A DNA stretch of 64,000 nucleotides from Saccharopolyspora_C sp047200635 (GTDB taxonomy: Bacteria > Actinomycetota > Actinomycetes > Mycobacteriales > Pseudonocardiaceae): assembly GCF_047200635.1 (NCBI RefSeq), contig NZ_JBJZOI010000010.1:124001-188000 (forward strand), read 5' to 3'. The stretch's first letter is position 1; the number at the start of each line of letters is the position of its first letter. Made by a program: the position numbers and the translations under genes. This document shows, piece by piece, positions 1 through 8,257 of this stretch. The notes under the pieces are model-generated. The model saw nothing but the letters and a program-made list of their open reading frames with translations. It ran no database searches and had not been told where the DNA came from.

Positions 1-342
1 CAGCACGGCGAACGAGCCGGAGGCGCCGCCGTGGTCGTGCGGTTCGGTCCCCTGACCGGGGGCCCAGGACAGCAGCCAGAGCTCGACGCCCGCGGTGAGG
101 CCGAGGCGGGCCCACCAGCGCTGCCCCTCGTGGACCTCGACGACGTCGAGCAGCGCGCCGGTGAACTCGGTGATGGCCAGCGTGGTGAGGTCGCGCAGTT
201 CGCGCGGCGCCCACAGGTCGTGCTCGGGCCGGAGCGCCTCGCGCAGCGGTGGCAGGTCCAGGGCGGGGTGCAGTTCGAGGGCGCCGGGCTCCGGGATCTC
301 ATCCGCGGGGGTGTACTGCGAGACGTGCGTGGGTGCGGACAT
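1..342 (-). CDS. Cysteine dioxygenase family protein (N-terminal 114 residues; runs off the window)
   Basis: Cupin-fold non-haem iron enzyme expected to oxidise L-cysteine to cysteine sulfinate in the cytoplasm. The visible part ends in the family's cupin motif, PHDHGGASGSFAVL, whose two histidines are iron ligands. An ATG at 342 follows a GGAAG-type ribosome site. The rest of the gene, including the third metal ligand, lies outside the window. A short peptide ending in Cys-Arg is encoded 140 bases upstream on the same strand (482-553), which suggests the gene is controlled by cysteine supply. Family assignment rests on the motif and context and is fairly secure; the exact substrate (cysteine or another thiol) cannot be told from this fragment. 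Confidence 0.8.
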   Translation of the reverse strand, partial: MSAPTHVSQYTPADEIPEPGALELHPALDLPPLREALRPEHDLWAPRELRDLTTLAITEFTGALLDVVEVHEGQRWWARLGLTAGVELWLLSWAPGQGTEPHDHGGASGSFAVL

Positions 343-481
343 GCGTTCTTCCGTTCCTCGATCGAGTGGGCGAGTTGGGAACGGGTCGTCCGGCGCGCTG
401 GCCGGCGCCGCGCGGTGCGCGGGCGGGTGGGGCGGAATCGGGCCGCCGCGCCGTCGACCCGGTCGGGCCACGGGGGTCGGG

Positions 482-553
482 TCAGCGACAGGCCGACGTG
501 GCGACCAGGTAGAGGTCGACGACGCGATCGCGGGTCAGCGTGAATTCCGGCAC
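482..553 (-). CDS. Short leader peptide ending in Cys-Arg, upstream of cysteine dioxygenase
   Basis: A 23-codon frame starts with GTG at 553 and stops with TGA at 482. Its core reads LTRDRVVDLYLVATSACR, with one cysteine as the next-to-last residue. It resembles the 'R-x-x-VDL...A-x-C-R' mini-peptides annotated before sulfur-metabolism genes in many actinobacteria, some of which act in cysteine-responsive attenuation. A CAGGAT element ends seven bases before the GTG, so the transcript could be leaderless. The 140-base gap to the cysteine dioxygenase start holds GC-rich inverted stretches but no hairpin I could call a terminator with confidence. The frame and its position are seen; the regulatory role is inferred. 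Confidence 0.6.
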   Translation of the reverse strand: MPEFTLTRDRVVDLYLVATSACR

Positions 554-626
554 AGCCCGGATCCTGGCACGCCCGGGGGTGCCGAGGCCAGGCCTCCCGC
601 GATGTGGAAGAGCGCCGCCCGGTGGC

Positions 627-1898
627 TCAGCCGCAGGCGTCGGGACCGCGCAGCAGCCCGGTGCGGAACGCGGCGACCCGCTGCGCGCCGGTGATCACCA
701 CCGCGCCCCGGGCGTCGCGGCCGGCGGCGTCCTCGGTGAGCAGCGCCTCCACGGCTTCGTCCAGGTCGCCCGCGGAGAGCCGGGGTTCGCCGGCGGTGTA
801 GGCGCCGGTGAGACAGCTGATCGCGTTCCCGGCGGCGGGCCCGGTGTTCGGCCGTCCGAGCGCGGTGCGCGCGGCGAGCGCGTAGCGCGACGCCAGCAGC
901 GTCGCGGTCGCCTGGTCGCCGATGTCGTGGTGCACCGCGCCGAGCCGCTCCGGGTCGAACGCCGTGGCGCCGTCGCACAGCCCGACCGGCGCGGCGGCGC
1001 AACCGCCGGGGCGCGGTGCGGGCGTGGACCAGCTCCGCCCGCCCGCGGTGACCAGCCCGCCGAAGAACTCGGCCGCGCGCCGCCCGGTGGCCTCGACGGT
1101 CCCGGGGAAGGTCTCGGTGGCGTCCTCCCCCGTCTCGGTGGTGGGCGCTCGAACGGGGGAGACCGCGGCGCAGTCCGCCGGACCGTCCTGGAAGCCCTGC
1201 TGGAAGGCGGTGATCCGGGCGAAGGAGGTGCCGTGCGCGTCGGCGGCGGCCGGTTCGGTGCCGATCGGGTCGCGGAACACGATCAGCGCGTGCAGCGCCC
1301 GGTCCAGCTCCCCGGGCCCGACCCGCAGGTGCGCGGTGCGGCCGTCGGCGGCGGTGCGCAGGAACGCGCCCGCGTAGCAGTCCGCGCCCGCCTCGATCGC
1401 CGCCGCGTCCGCGCCGCCGCCGACGGCCATCCCGAGTCGCTGCTGCACGGCGTGCCCGAACTCGTGGGCGAGGACCACGGCGACCGCCGCGTCCCCGTAG
1501 TGCTCCCGCAGCACCGGCAGCAGCGCCGCGCGGTCCCAGGCGATCGCGTCCACCGAGGCGCAGTAGTAGGCGTTGCCCTCCAGGTTCGCCACGTCGCCGG
1601 AGCACGGCGGTGGCCGGTCGCCGCCGCGGGCGGTGTCCACCGAGAAGAACCCGCCGTCCAGGTCGCGCCAGGGGTGCCCGGACAGGGGCGGGAAGGTCGC
1701 CGCCCAGTAGTCCTGGACGTCGCCGATGACGGCGGCCGCGAGCCGGTCGGTGGCACCGCCGTCGGTGCCGTGCACGAATCCCGGGTCCGCCCCGACCGGT
1801 TCGGGGGCGGGCGTCTCCGGCCCGGTGGGAGCGCAGCCCGCGAGGACGGTGAGGGCGAGCAGGGCCGCGAGCAGGGGGCCGATCCGCCGGGTGCGCAC
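627..1898 (-). CDS. Secreted neutral zinc metallopeptidase lipoprotein
   Basis: The 423-residue protein begins with a lipoprotein signal (Arg-rich start, hydrophobic core, lipobox LAGC with Cys22), so it should be anchored outside the membrane. A zinc site follows: HEFGH at 145-149 and the downstream EAGADC (Glu169), matching the HExxH...E-x-x-A-D pattern of the YpfJ-type putative neutral zinc metallopeptidase family. Four or more further cysteines could form disulfides. GTG at 1898 was chosen because it places the signal peptide at the N terminus; an ATG at 1914 is out of frame. A second member of the same family lies at 5947-7407. Substrate unknown. The call to family is strong, the physiological role is not known. 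Confidence 0.83.
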   Translation of the reverse strand: MRTRRIGPLLAALLALTVLAGCAPTGPETPAPEPVGADPGFVHGTDGGATDRLAAAVIGDVQDYWAATFPPLSGHPWRDLDGGFFSVDTARGGDRPPPCSGDVANLEGNAYYCASVDAIAWDRAALLPVLREHYGDAAVAVVLAHEFGHAVQQRLGMAVGGGADAAAIEAGADCYAGAFLRTAADGRTAHLRVGPGELDRALHALIVFRDPIGTEPAAADAHGTSFARITAFQQGFQDGPADCAAVSPVRAPTTETGEDATETFPGTVEATGRRAAEFFGGLVTAGGRSWSTPAPRPGGCAAAPVGLCDGATAFDPERLGAVHHDIGDQATATLLASRYALAARTALGRPNTGPAAGNAISCLTGAYTAGEPRLSAGDLDEAVEALLTEDAAGRDARGAVVITGAQRVAAFRTGLLRGPDACG

Positions 1899-1992
1899 CC
1901 CGCCAGCTTCGCATCCCGGGCGATCGCCCCGGCGCGGCCTCGCCGTCCTGCCGCCGAGTCCGCGCCCCGGCCGGGCGATAAGGTCAGCCGCC

Positions 1993-4542
1993 GTGAGAGC
2001 CGTCCACCGATTCACCGTCCGGGCACACCTGCCGGAGCAGCTGGCCGCCCTGGGGACGTTGGCGACGAACCTGCGCTGGACCTGGCATCCGCCGACCCAG
2101 GACCTGTTCGCCGCGGTGGACCCGCGGGTGTGGTCGCGGGTGGGCGGCGATCCGCTGCGGTTGCTGGAGGAGGTCCCGGCGCAGCGGTTGCGCGCGCTCG
2201 CGCAGGACGAGGACTTCCTGGCCCGCACCCGCGCCGTGGACGACGACCTGCGGCACTACCTGACGGTCCCGCGCTGGTACCAGCAGCGGCAGGCCGAGGG
2301 TGCCGAGCTGCCGTCCTCCGTGGCGTACTTCTCGATGGAGTTCGGCGTGAGCGAGGCGCTGCCGAACTACTCCGGGGGGCTCGGCGTGCTGGCCGGGGAC
2401 CACCTGAAGTCGGGCTCGGACCTGGGCGTCCCGCTGCTCGGGGTGGGGCTGTTCTACCGCTCCGGTTACTTCCGGCAGGCGTTGTCGGCGGAGGGCTGGC
2501 AGCAGGAGCACTACCCGGTGCAGGACCCGAAGGGGCTGCCGCTGGAAGTGCTCACCGAACCGTCCGGGGAGCCGATCCTGGTGCGGGTGGCGATGCCGGG
2601 CGACCGGGTGCTGCGCGCGCGGATCTGGAAGGCGCAGGTGGGCCGGGTTCCGCTGCTGCTGCTCGACACCGACCTGCCGGACAACGACGACGACCTGCGC
2701 GGCACCACCGACCGGCTCTACGGCGGCGATTCCGACCACCGGATCCGGCAGGAGATCCTCGCCGGGATCGGCGGGGTGCGGGCGGTGCGCGCCTACTGCG
2801 AGCTCACCGGGCACCCGGAGCCGGAGGTGTTCCACACCAACGAGGGCCACGCCGGGTTCCTCGGCCTGGAGCGGGTCCGCGAGCTGCAGGGCGGTCCCGG
2901 GCTCGACTTCGACGAGGCCGTGGCGGCGGTGCGCGCGGGCACCGTGTTCACCACCCACACCCCGGTTCCGGCGGGCATCGACCGGTTCCCGGTGGACCTG
3001 GTGCGGCACTACTTCGGGGACGGCTCCTCGCGGGCGCTGCTGCCGGGCGTGCCGACCGAGCGGGTGCTGGCGCTGGGCGGCGAGGACAAGCCCGGCATGT
3101 TCAACATGGCGCACATGGGCCTGCGGCTCGCGCAGCGGGCGAACGGCGTCTCGGCGCTGCACGGCGGGGTGCTGCGCACCATGTTCCGCGGGCTGTGGCC
3201 CGGGTTCGGCGTCGAGGAGGTGCCGATCGGCTCGGTGACCAACGGGGTGCACGGGCCGACCTGGTCGGCGCGCGAGCTCGGCAAGCTGCTCGGGGAGTCC
3301 GAGATGGACAGCGGTGCCGGGTTGCGCGGCATGGAACCGGTGAGCGATCCGCTGCTGTGGGAGTTGCGCAGCTCGCTGCGGCAGCGGCTCGTGCACGAGG
3401 TGCGGCGCAGGCTGCGGCAGGCGTGGTTGCAGCGCGGCGCTTCCGACCTGGAACTCGGCTGGTGCGATTCGGTGTTCGACCCGGACGTGCTCACCATCGG
3501 TTTCGCCCGCCGGGTCCCGACCTACAAGCGGCTCACGCTGATGCTGCGGGACACCGGGCGGTTGCGGCGGCTGCTGCTGGACCCGGAGCGTCCGGTGCAG
3601 CTGGTGGTGGCGGGCAAGTCGCACCCGGCCGACGAGGGCGGCAAGGCGATGATCCAGCAGATCGCGCGGTTCGCCGACGATCCCGAGGTGCGCCACCGCA
3701 TCGTCTTCCTGCCGGACTACGACATGTCCCTGGCGCGCTACCTCGTCTCGGGTTGCGACGTGTGGCTGAACACCCCGGTGCGGCCGCTGGAGGCGTGCGG
3801 GACGTCGGGGATGAAGGCGGCGCTGAACGGGGCGCTGAACCTGTCGGTGCGGGACGGCTGGTGGGACGAGCTGTTCGACGGCGAGAACGGCTGGGCGATC
3901 CCGAACGCGGACGGGGTCACCGACCAGAACCGGCGCGACGACCTGGAGGCCGCTGCGCTCTACGAGCTGATCGCGACCGACGTGGCGCCCGCGTTCTACG
4001 AGCGCAGCGCGGACGGGGTCCCGCGCAAGTGGATGTCGATGGTGCGGCACGTGCTGGCGACCCTGGGCCCCCGGGTGCAGGCCTCCCGGATGGTCCGGGA
4101 GTACGTGGACCGCTACTACGGCCCGGCGGCGCGCTCGGTGCGGGCGATGACCGGCCAGCAGCACCGGGGCGCGAAGGAGCTCGCGGAGTTCGGCGCGCGG
4201 ATCGCGGACGCCTGGTCCCGGGTGCGGATCGGGGCGACCCGGATGACCGTGGCGGACGGGGCGACTCCGCTGCTGGGCGGGCGGATCACGGTGCGGGCGC
4301 AGGTGGATCTCGCCGGGCTGGATCCGTCCGATGTGGACGTCGAGGTGGTGGTGGGCCGGGTGGACGACGACGACCGGCTGCACGAGTTCATCACCGAGTC
4401 GATGAGCCCGGCCGCCGACGGCGGCTACGAGGCCGTCCTCACCCTCCCGCACGCGGGCCCGGCCGGGTACACGGTCCGGGTGCTGCCCAAGCACCCGCTG
4501 ATGTCCGGGCCGGCCGAGCTGGGCCGGATCGCGCTGGCCTGA
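1993..4542 (+). CDS. glgP: Alpha-glucan (glycogen) phosphorylase
   Basis: A cytoplasmic PLP enzyme that releases glucose 1-phosphate from glycogen or maltodextrin. The 849-residue length and the N-terminal block ATNLRWTWHPPTQDLF are typical of the short actinobacterial phosphorylase family. The PLP lysine is in GTSGMKAALNG (Lys608), and the phosphate-binding and glucan-binding blocks (for example FHTNEGHAGF, TTHTPVPAGIDRF, PTYKRLTLM) are present. The GTG at 1993 sits eight bases after a TAAGGT element, which suggests a leaderless transcript. No other glycogen gene is next to it: it is flanked by a metallopeptidase gene (divergent) and a membrane protein gene (convergent, 19-base gap). It could equally be named alpha-1,4-glucan phosphorylase. 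Confidence 0.93.
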   Translation: MRAVHRFTVRAHLPEQLAALGTLATNLRWTWHPPTQDLFAAVDPRVWSRVGGDPLRLLEEVPAQRLRALAQDEDFLARTRAVDDDLRHYLTVPRWYQQRQAEGAELPSSVAYFSMEFGVSEALPNYSGGLGVLAGDHLKSGSDLGVPLLGVGLFYRSGYFRQALSAEGWQQEHYPVQDPKGLPLEVLTEPSGEPILVRVAMPGDRVLRARIWKAQVGRVPLLLLDTDLPDNDDDLRGTTDRLYGGDSDHRIRQEILAGIGGVRAVRAYCELTGHPEPEVFHTNEGHAGFLGLERVRELQGGPGLDFDEAVAAVRAGTVFTTHTPVPAGIDRFPVDLVRHYFGDGSSRALLPGVPTERVLALGGEDKPGMFNMAHMGLRLAQRANGVSALHGGVLRTMFRGLWPGFGVEEVPIGSVTNGVHGPTWSARELGKLLGESEMDSGAGLRGMEPVSDPLLWELRSSLRQRLVHEVRRRLRQAWLQRGASDLELGWCDSVFDPDVLTIGFARRVPTYKRLTLMLRDTGRLRRLLLDPERPVQLVVAGKSHPADEGGKAMIQQIARFADDPEVRHRIVFLPDYDMSLARYLVSGCDVWLNTPVRPLEACGTSGMKAALNGALNLSVRDGWWDELFDGENGWAIPNADGVTDQNRRDDLEAAALYELIATDVAPAFYERSADGVPRKWMSMVRHVLATLGPRVQASRMVREYVDRYYGPAARSVRAMTGQQHRGAKELAEFGARIADAWSRVRIGATRMTVADGATPLLGGRITVRAQVDLAGLDPSDVDVEVVVGRVDDDDRLHEFITESMSPAADGGYEAVLTLPHAGPAGYTVRVLPKHPLMSGPAELGRIALA

Positions 4543-4561
4543 CCTGGTCCCCGGCGCCGGT

Positions 4562-5719
4562 TCAGGCGACGGTGAGGCGGTCCCGGACCTCGCGGACCCG
4601 GGGCCACCAGGAGGCGTGGTGCTCGGCCCGCGCCAGGGCCTCGCGGGCGGCGGCGTTGTCGCGGCGGGCCATGTGCGCGCGGGCCAGGGTGGCGAGGTCG
4701 TCGGCCTTCGACAGCGGCGAGGTGGTGTGGTCGGCGCCGATCGCCGCCAGCCGCGCCGCCTCCTCCGCGTCGCCCTCCAGCAGCGCGAGCACCCCCTTGG
4801 TCCCGCTGAGCTGGTAGGCGGGGTAGCCGAGGGCGATCGCGTCGGCCAGCGCCTTCTTCGCCACCGGGACGACCTCGTCGGCGGGCAGCTGGCCCGCCTC
4901 CACCGCGCAGAACCCGAGCCCGGCCAGTCCCGCCAGGGTGTAGGACATGTCCCTGGCCTCCAGGTCGGCGGCGGCGATGTGGCCCACCAGCACCAGCACG
5001 GCCTCCGCGTACTCCCCGGTGGCCTCCAGCATCGCGACCCGGCAGTGCACCGTGGCGTTGAGCTCCGGGCAGGTGCCCCCGAGCCGATCCACGATCTCCC
5101 GGGCGCGCGTCAGGTCCCCGGCGCGCAGCGCTTCGTGCGCCCGCGCGGCCAGCGGGGCGGCGCGGAACTCCGCGCGCTTCTCCTCCGGCAACCGGGGGAG
5201 GCCGAACAGCAGCCAGCCCGTCGAGGTGCTCAGCGGCGCGCGCTTCGGCCACAGCTTGTGGAGCATCAGCGGGGTCGCGGCCAGCAGCACGCCGCGCCCG
5301 AACGGCCCCTCGGCCAGCAGCCAGCACGCGGCCACCGCCCCGATCCCGGAGAGCGCCGAGACCAGCCCGGCCAGCCAGCAGCGCAGGATCACCGGGCTGC
5401 GCCACGGGCCGATCTCGGAGGCCAGCTCCAGCGGCAGCGCCCGCAGCGTCACCTCGGTGCGCCCGACCCGCCAGGTGGCGACACCGCGCAGCGAGCCGAT
5501 CACCACGTGCCGGATCCGCAACCCGAACAGCGCCGCCCCGGTCAGCAGGCCCAGCTGCGTGATCATCGGCAGCAGCACCACCCCGGCCAGCGCCCCCAGC
5601 ACGGCCGGCCCGAACCCGCCGACGCCGTCCCCGGCGACCCCCTCGACGATCCCCGCGGCGACCAGCCCGGCGATCCCGATCAGGAGCCACGGCCGCAGCC
5701 ACCGACGCATCTTCCCCAT
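4562..5719 (-). CDS. Membrane protein with a C-terminal repeat-like helical region, function unknown
   Basis: 385 residues from ATG 5719. The N-terminal 170 or so residues hold about four hydrophobic segments (around 7-30, 34-62, 105-130 and 132-150), and between them the stretch RHVVIGSLRGVATWRVGRTEVTLRALPL recalls the membrane-embedded core of M50 site-2-type proteases, but there is no HExxH, so it cannot be an active member. The C-terminal 190 residues are alpha-helical and alanine-rich with a spacing that looks like tetratricopeptide repeats (for example ARAHEALRAGDLTRAREIVD and LARAHMARRDNAAAREALAR). I do not recognise the family with certainty. It converges with glgP with 19 bases between them, and is divergent from the metallopeptidase gene at 5947. 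Confidence 0.6.
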   Translation of the reverse strand: MGKMRRWLRPWLLIGIAGLVAAGIVEGVAGDGVGGFGPAVLGALAGVVLLPMITQLGLLTGAALFGLRIRHVVIGSLRGVATWRVGRTEVTLRALPLELASEIGPWRSPVILRCWLAGLVSALSGIGAVAACWLLAEGPFGRGVLLAATPLMLHKLWPKRAPLSTSTGWLLFGLPRLPEEKRAEFRAAPLAARAHEALRAGDLTRAREIVDRLGGTCPELNATVHCRVAMLEATGEYAEAVLVLVGHIAAADLEARDMSYTLAGLAGLGFCAVEAGQLPADEVVPVAKKALADAIALGYPAYQLSGTKGVLALLEGDAEEAARLAAIGADHTTSPLSKADDLATLARAHMARRDNAAAREALARAEHHASWWPRVREVRDRLTVA

Positions 5720-5946
5720 GAGCGGGCAACTTACGGGACCGCGACCGGCGGCCGGGGCGCTTCGCGCGATCTCGCGACCGCGCGCCGGAGCGTCCCTCGA
5801 CCGGCGACGAGCAGGTGAGCGGGGGCGGCAGTGAGGCCGGGAACCCGCCGCGCGCCACCCGATAGGCTGATCACCTGCGGCCGGTGGGCGAGTTCGGGGG
5901 CGGCCCACCGCCCCGATCGGCGACCTTCGGAACAGGACGGGATCTC

Positions 5947-7407
5947 TTGGCACCGGTTTCAGGCGTTCGGCGCGGCCTCGGCGCGGTCCTCGCGCTGCTC
6001 ACGTGCACCGCTGTGCTCGGCGGCTGCTCCCGCGTCATCAGCGGCACCCCCACCACGGCGGGCGGACCCGCCACCCACGACGTCGCCGGGCTGCCCGCGA
6101 GCAACGGCCCCACCGGGCCGATCGCCGGGGCGCCCGACGCGGACCTCCCGGTGGAGGGCACCGACGGCGGCGAGGTCGACGCGCTCGCCCGCAACGCGAT
6201 CGCCGACGTGCAGGCGTACTGGCGGGAGGTGTTCCCGGACGCCTTCGACGGCGCGGAGTTCGAACCGGTGCCCCGGCTGGTCTCCTACGACTCGACCGCA
6301 CTCGGCGGGACGCTCTGCGAACAGCGCACCCAGGGCCTGTCCAACGCCTTCTACTGCGGCGGGGAGAACCTGATCGCCTGGGATCGCGCCGACCTGCTGC
6401 CCAGGCTGAACAACAGCTTCGGTCCGATCGCCTCGGTCACCGTGCTCGCGCACGAGATGGGCCACGCCGTGCAGCACCGCGCGGGCACCACCGGGCGCGA
6501 TGCCCCGACGCTGGTGCTGGAGCAGCAGGCGGACTGCTTCACCGGCTCCTTCTTCCGGCACGCCGCCGAGGGCGGCGCCGAGCACTTCCAGGTCTCCACC
6601 GGGGACGGCCTGAACAAGGTGATGGGCGTGCTCAACTACATCCGCGACACCCCGGGCGACACCGACTTCACCGGTGCCGACGCCCACGGCAGCGCCTTCG
6701 ACCGGGTCACCGCGTTCCAGTACGGCTTCAGCGAGGGTCCGCAGCGCTGCGCGCGGATGGACGCCGAGGACGTCAAGCGCCGCACCACCCAGTTCCAGTT
6801 CTGGAAGCAGGCGCAGGAGACGGACCTGCCGGTGGACGAGAAGAACCTCGCGGCCGTGCGCTCCAGCCTGGAGCAGGTCTTCGCCGACACCGGGGCGCTG
6901 CCGCCCGAGCTGACGACCGAGCCGCTGCCCTGCGACGGCGTTCGCGGCACCGAACCCGCGGCCTACTGCCCGGAGACGAACACGATCTCGCTGAGCCTGG
7001 ACGACCTGCAGCGGATCGCGAACCCGCCCGCGAAGGAGGCCGCCGACTCCGGGTACGGCGACTTCGCGGCCTACGCCCAGGTCGCCTCCCGCTACGCGCT
7101 GTCCGTGCAGGAGGCGGCGGGGCTGCCGCTGACCGGGGAGAACGCGGGCCTGCGGACCGCCTGCCTGGTGGGGGCGTGGAGCGGGCTGCTCGTCGAGGAC
7201 CCCATCGGGCAGCGCAACCCCGTCGGCGAGCTGCGGCTGGCGCCCGGCGACATCGACGAGGGCGTGGCCGCGCTGCTCGGCGACGACAGCCTCATCGCCG
7301 CCGACGTCAACGGCGACCAGGTGCCCGCGGGCTTCGCGCGGTTGGAGGCGTTCCGGATGGGCTTCCAGGACGGATTCGGGCCGTGCAGCACCGAGTACGG
7401 CGAGTGA
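5947..7407 (+). CDS. Secreted neutral zinc metallopeptidase lipoprotein (second paralogue)
   Basis: 486 residues. A signal peptide ends in the lipobox LGGC (Cys27). The zinc motif HEMGH is at 169-173 and the distal EQQADC begins with Glu192, the same arrangement as in the protein at 627-1898; both also share the blocks ADVQ/GDVQ-xYW and NxIAWDR. The TTG at 5947 is the only start that gives a proper signal peptide and follows an AGGACGGG ribosome site; a TAGGCT -10-like element lies at 5863-5868. The C-terminal half repeats the 'FDRVTAFQYGF...GPQRC' type block near the end (LEAFRMGFQDGFGPC), suggesting an internal duplication. Substrate unknown. Confidence 0.84.
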   Translation: MAPVSGVRRGLGAVLALLTCTAVLGGCSRVISGTPTTAGGPATHDVAGLPASNGPTGPIAGAPDADLPVEGTDGGEVDALARNAIADVQAYWREVFPDAFDGAEFEPVPRLVSYDSTALGGTLCEQRTQGLSNAFYCGGENLIAWDRADLLPRLNNSFGPIASVTVLAHEMGHAVQHRAGTTGRDAPTLVLEQQADCFTGSFFRHAAEGGAEHFQVSTGDGLNKVMGVLNYIRDTPGDTDFTGADAHGSAFDRVTAFQYGFSEGPQRCARMDAEDVKRRTTQFQFWKQAQETDLPVDEKNLAAVRSSLEQVFADTGALPPELTTEPLPCDGVRGTEPAAYCPETNTISLSLDDLQRIANPPAKEAADSGYGDFAAYAQVASRYALSVQEAAGLPLTGENAGLRTACLVGAWSGLLVEDPIGQRNPVGELRLAPGDIDEGVAALLGDDSLIAADVNGDQVPAGFARLEAFRMGFQDGFGPCSTEYGE

Positions 7408-7450
7408 TGCCGGGCGCGCAACGGCGCGGGTTCCCGCGCGTCCTCCGGAC

Positions 7451-8185
7451 ATGCACGGAGAACGCGAACTCCACTGGGACGGGTTGATCAACGGCCGGGA
7501 GCTGGGCGGGCTGCCGGTGCGCGGTGGGCGGGTGCGCCGCGGCGCGGTGGTGCGGTCGGGGAACCCCGCGTTCCTGCGCGCCGCGGGCTGGGACGCGCTG
7601 CTCGCGCACGGGGTGCGCACGGTCGTGGACCTCACCGGCGGCACCGAGGACGGCGCGGACCGGGCGGCCCGGCCCGCCGAGCTCACCACGCTGCGGCTGC
7701 CGCTGGACGACCCCGCCGCCACCGCGTTCCGGGCGGAGTGGGGCGGGCCGCTCTCGTGCACCCCGCTGCACTACCCGGCCTTCGCGGCGCGCTTCCCGGG
7801 AGCGCTGGCCGAGGCGGTCCGGGCCGTGGCCTCCGCCGCGCCGGGCGGGGTGCTGGTGCACTGCGGCAGCGGCCGCGATCGCACCGGGCTGGTGGTGCTC
7901 GTGCTGCTGGGGCTGCTGGGCGCTTCCGCCGAGGTCATCGCCGCCGACCACGCGCTCAGCCACGAGCCGCTGCGACGGGTCGCGGCGGCCCGGGGGCGGG
8001 CCGACGACGCGCCGGAGATCCGGCGGCTGCTCGCCGAGCGGGGCACCAGCACCGTCGAGCTGGTCCGCGCGGTCCTCGGCCCCGGCGACCTGGCCGCGCG
8101 CCTGGAGCTGCCCGGCACCGACGTCGACGCCCTGCGCCGCCGGATGTGCGAGAGCACCGTCGACACCCCGTTCCTGCACGGGTAA
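7451..8185 (+). CDS. Tyrosine/dual-specificity protein phosphatase (PtpB-like)
   Basis: 244 residues from ATG 7451. The P-loop of cysteine phosphatases reads HCGSGRDRTG (residues 137-146) with nucleophile Cys138 and Arg144. The N-terminal block NGRELGGLPVRGGRVRRGAVVRSG is typical of the bacterial PtpB/'Y_phosphatase3' family, which includes mycobacterial PtpB. It lacks a signal peptide. It lies 43 bases after the metallopeptidase gene on the same strand and may be cotranscribed. Whether it acts on phosphotyrosine, phosphoserine or phosphoinositides cannot be read from the sequence. Confidence 0.85.
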   Translation: MHGERELHWDGLINGRELGGLPVRGGRVRRGAVVRSGNPAFLRAAGWDALLAHGVRTVVDLTGGTEDGADRAARPAELTTLRLPLDDPAATAFRAEWGGPLSCTPLHYPAFAARFPGALAEAVRAVASAAPGGVLVHCGSGRDRTGLVVLVLLGLLGASAEVIAADHALSHEPLRRVAAARGRADDAPEIRRLLAERGTSTVELVRAVLGPGDLAARLELPGTDVDALRRRMCESTVDTPFLHG

Positions 8186-8257
8186 CGGCGACGTCGGGGG
8201 CGTCACGGGCTCACCGGCGGAAAACTCGTGGCGGCGCCCTCTATCCTGGAACGAAGT

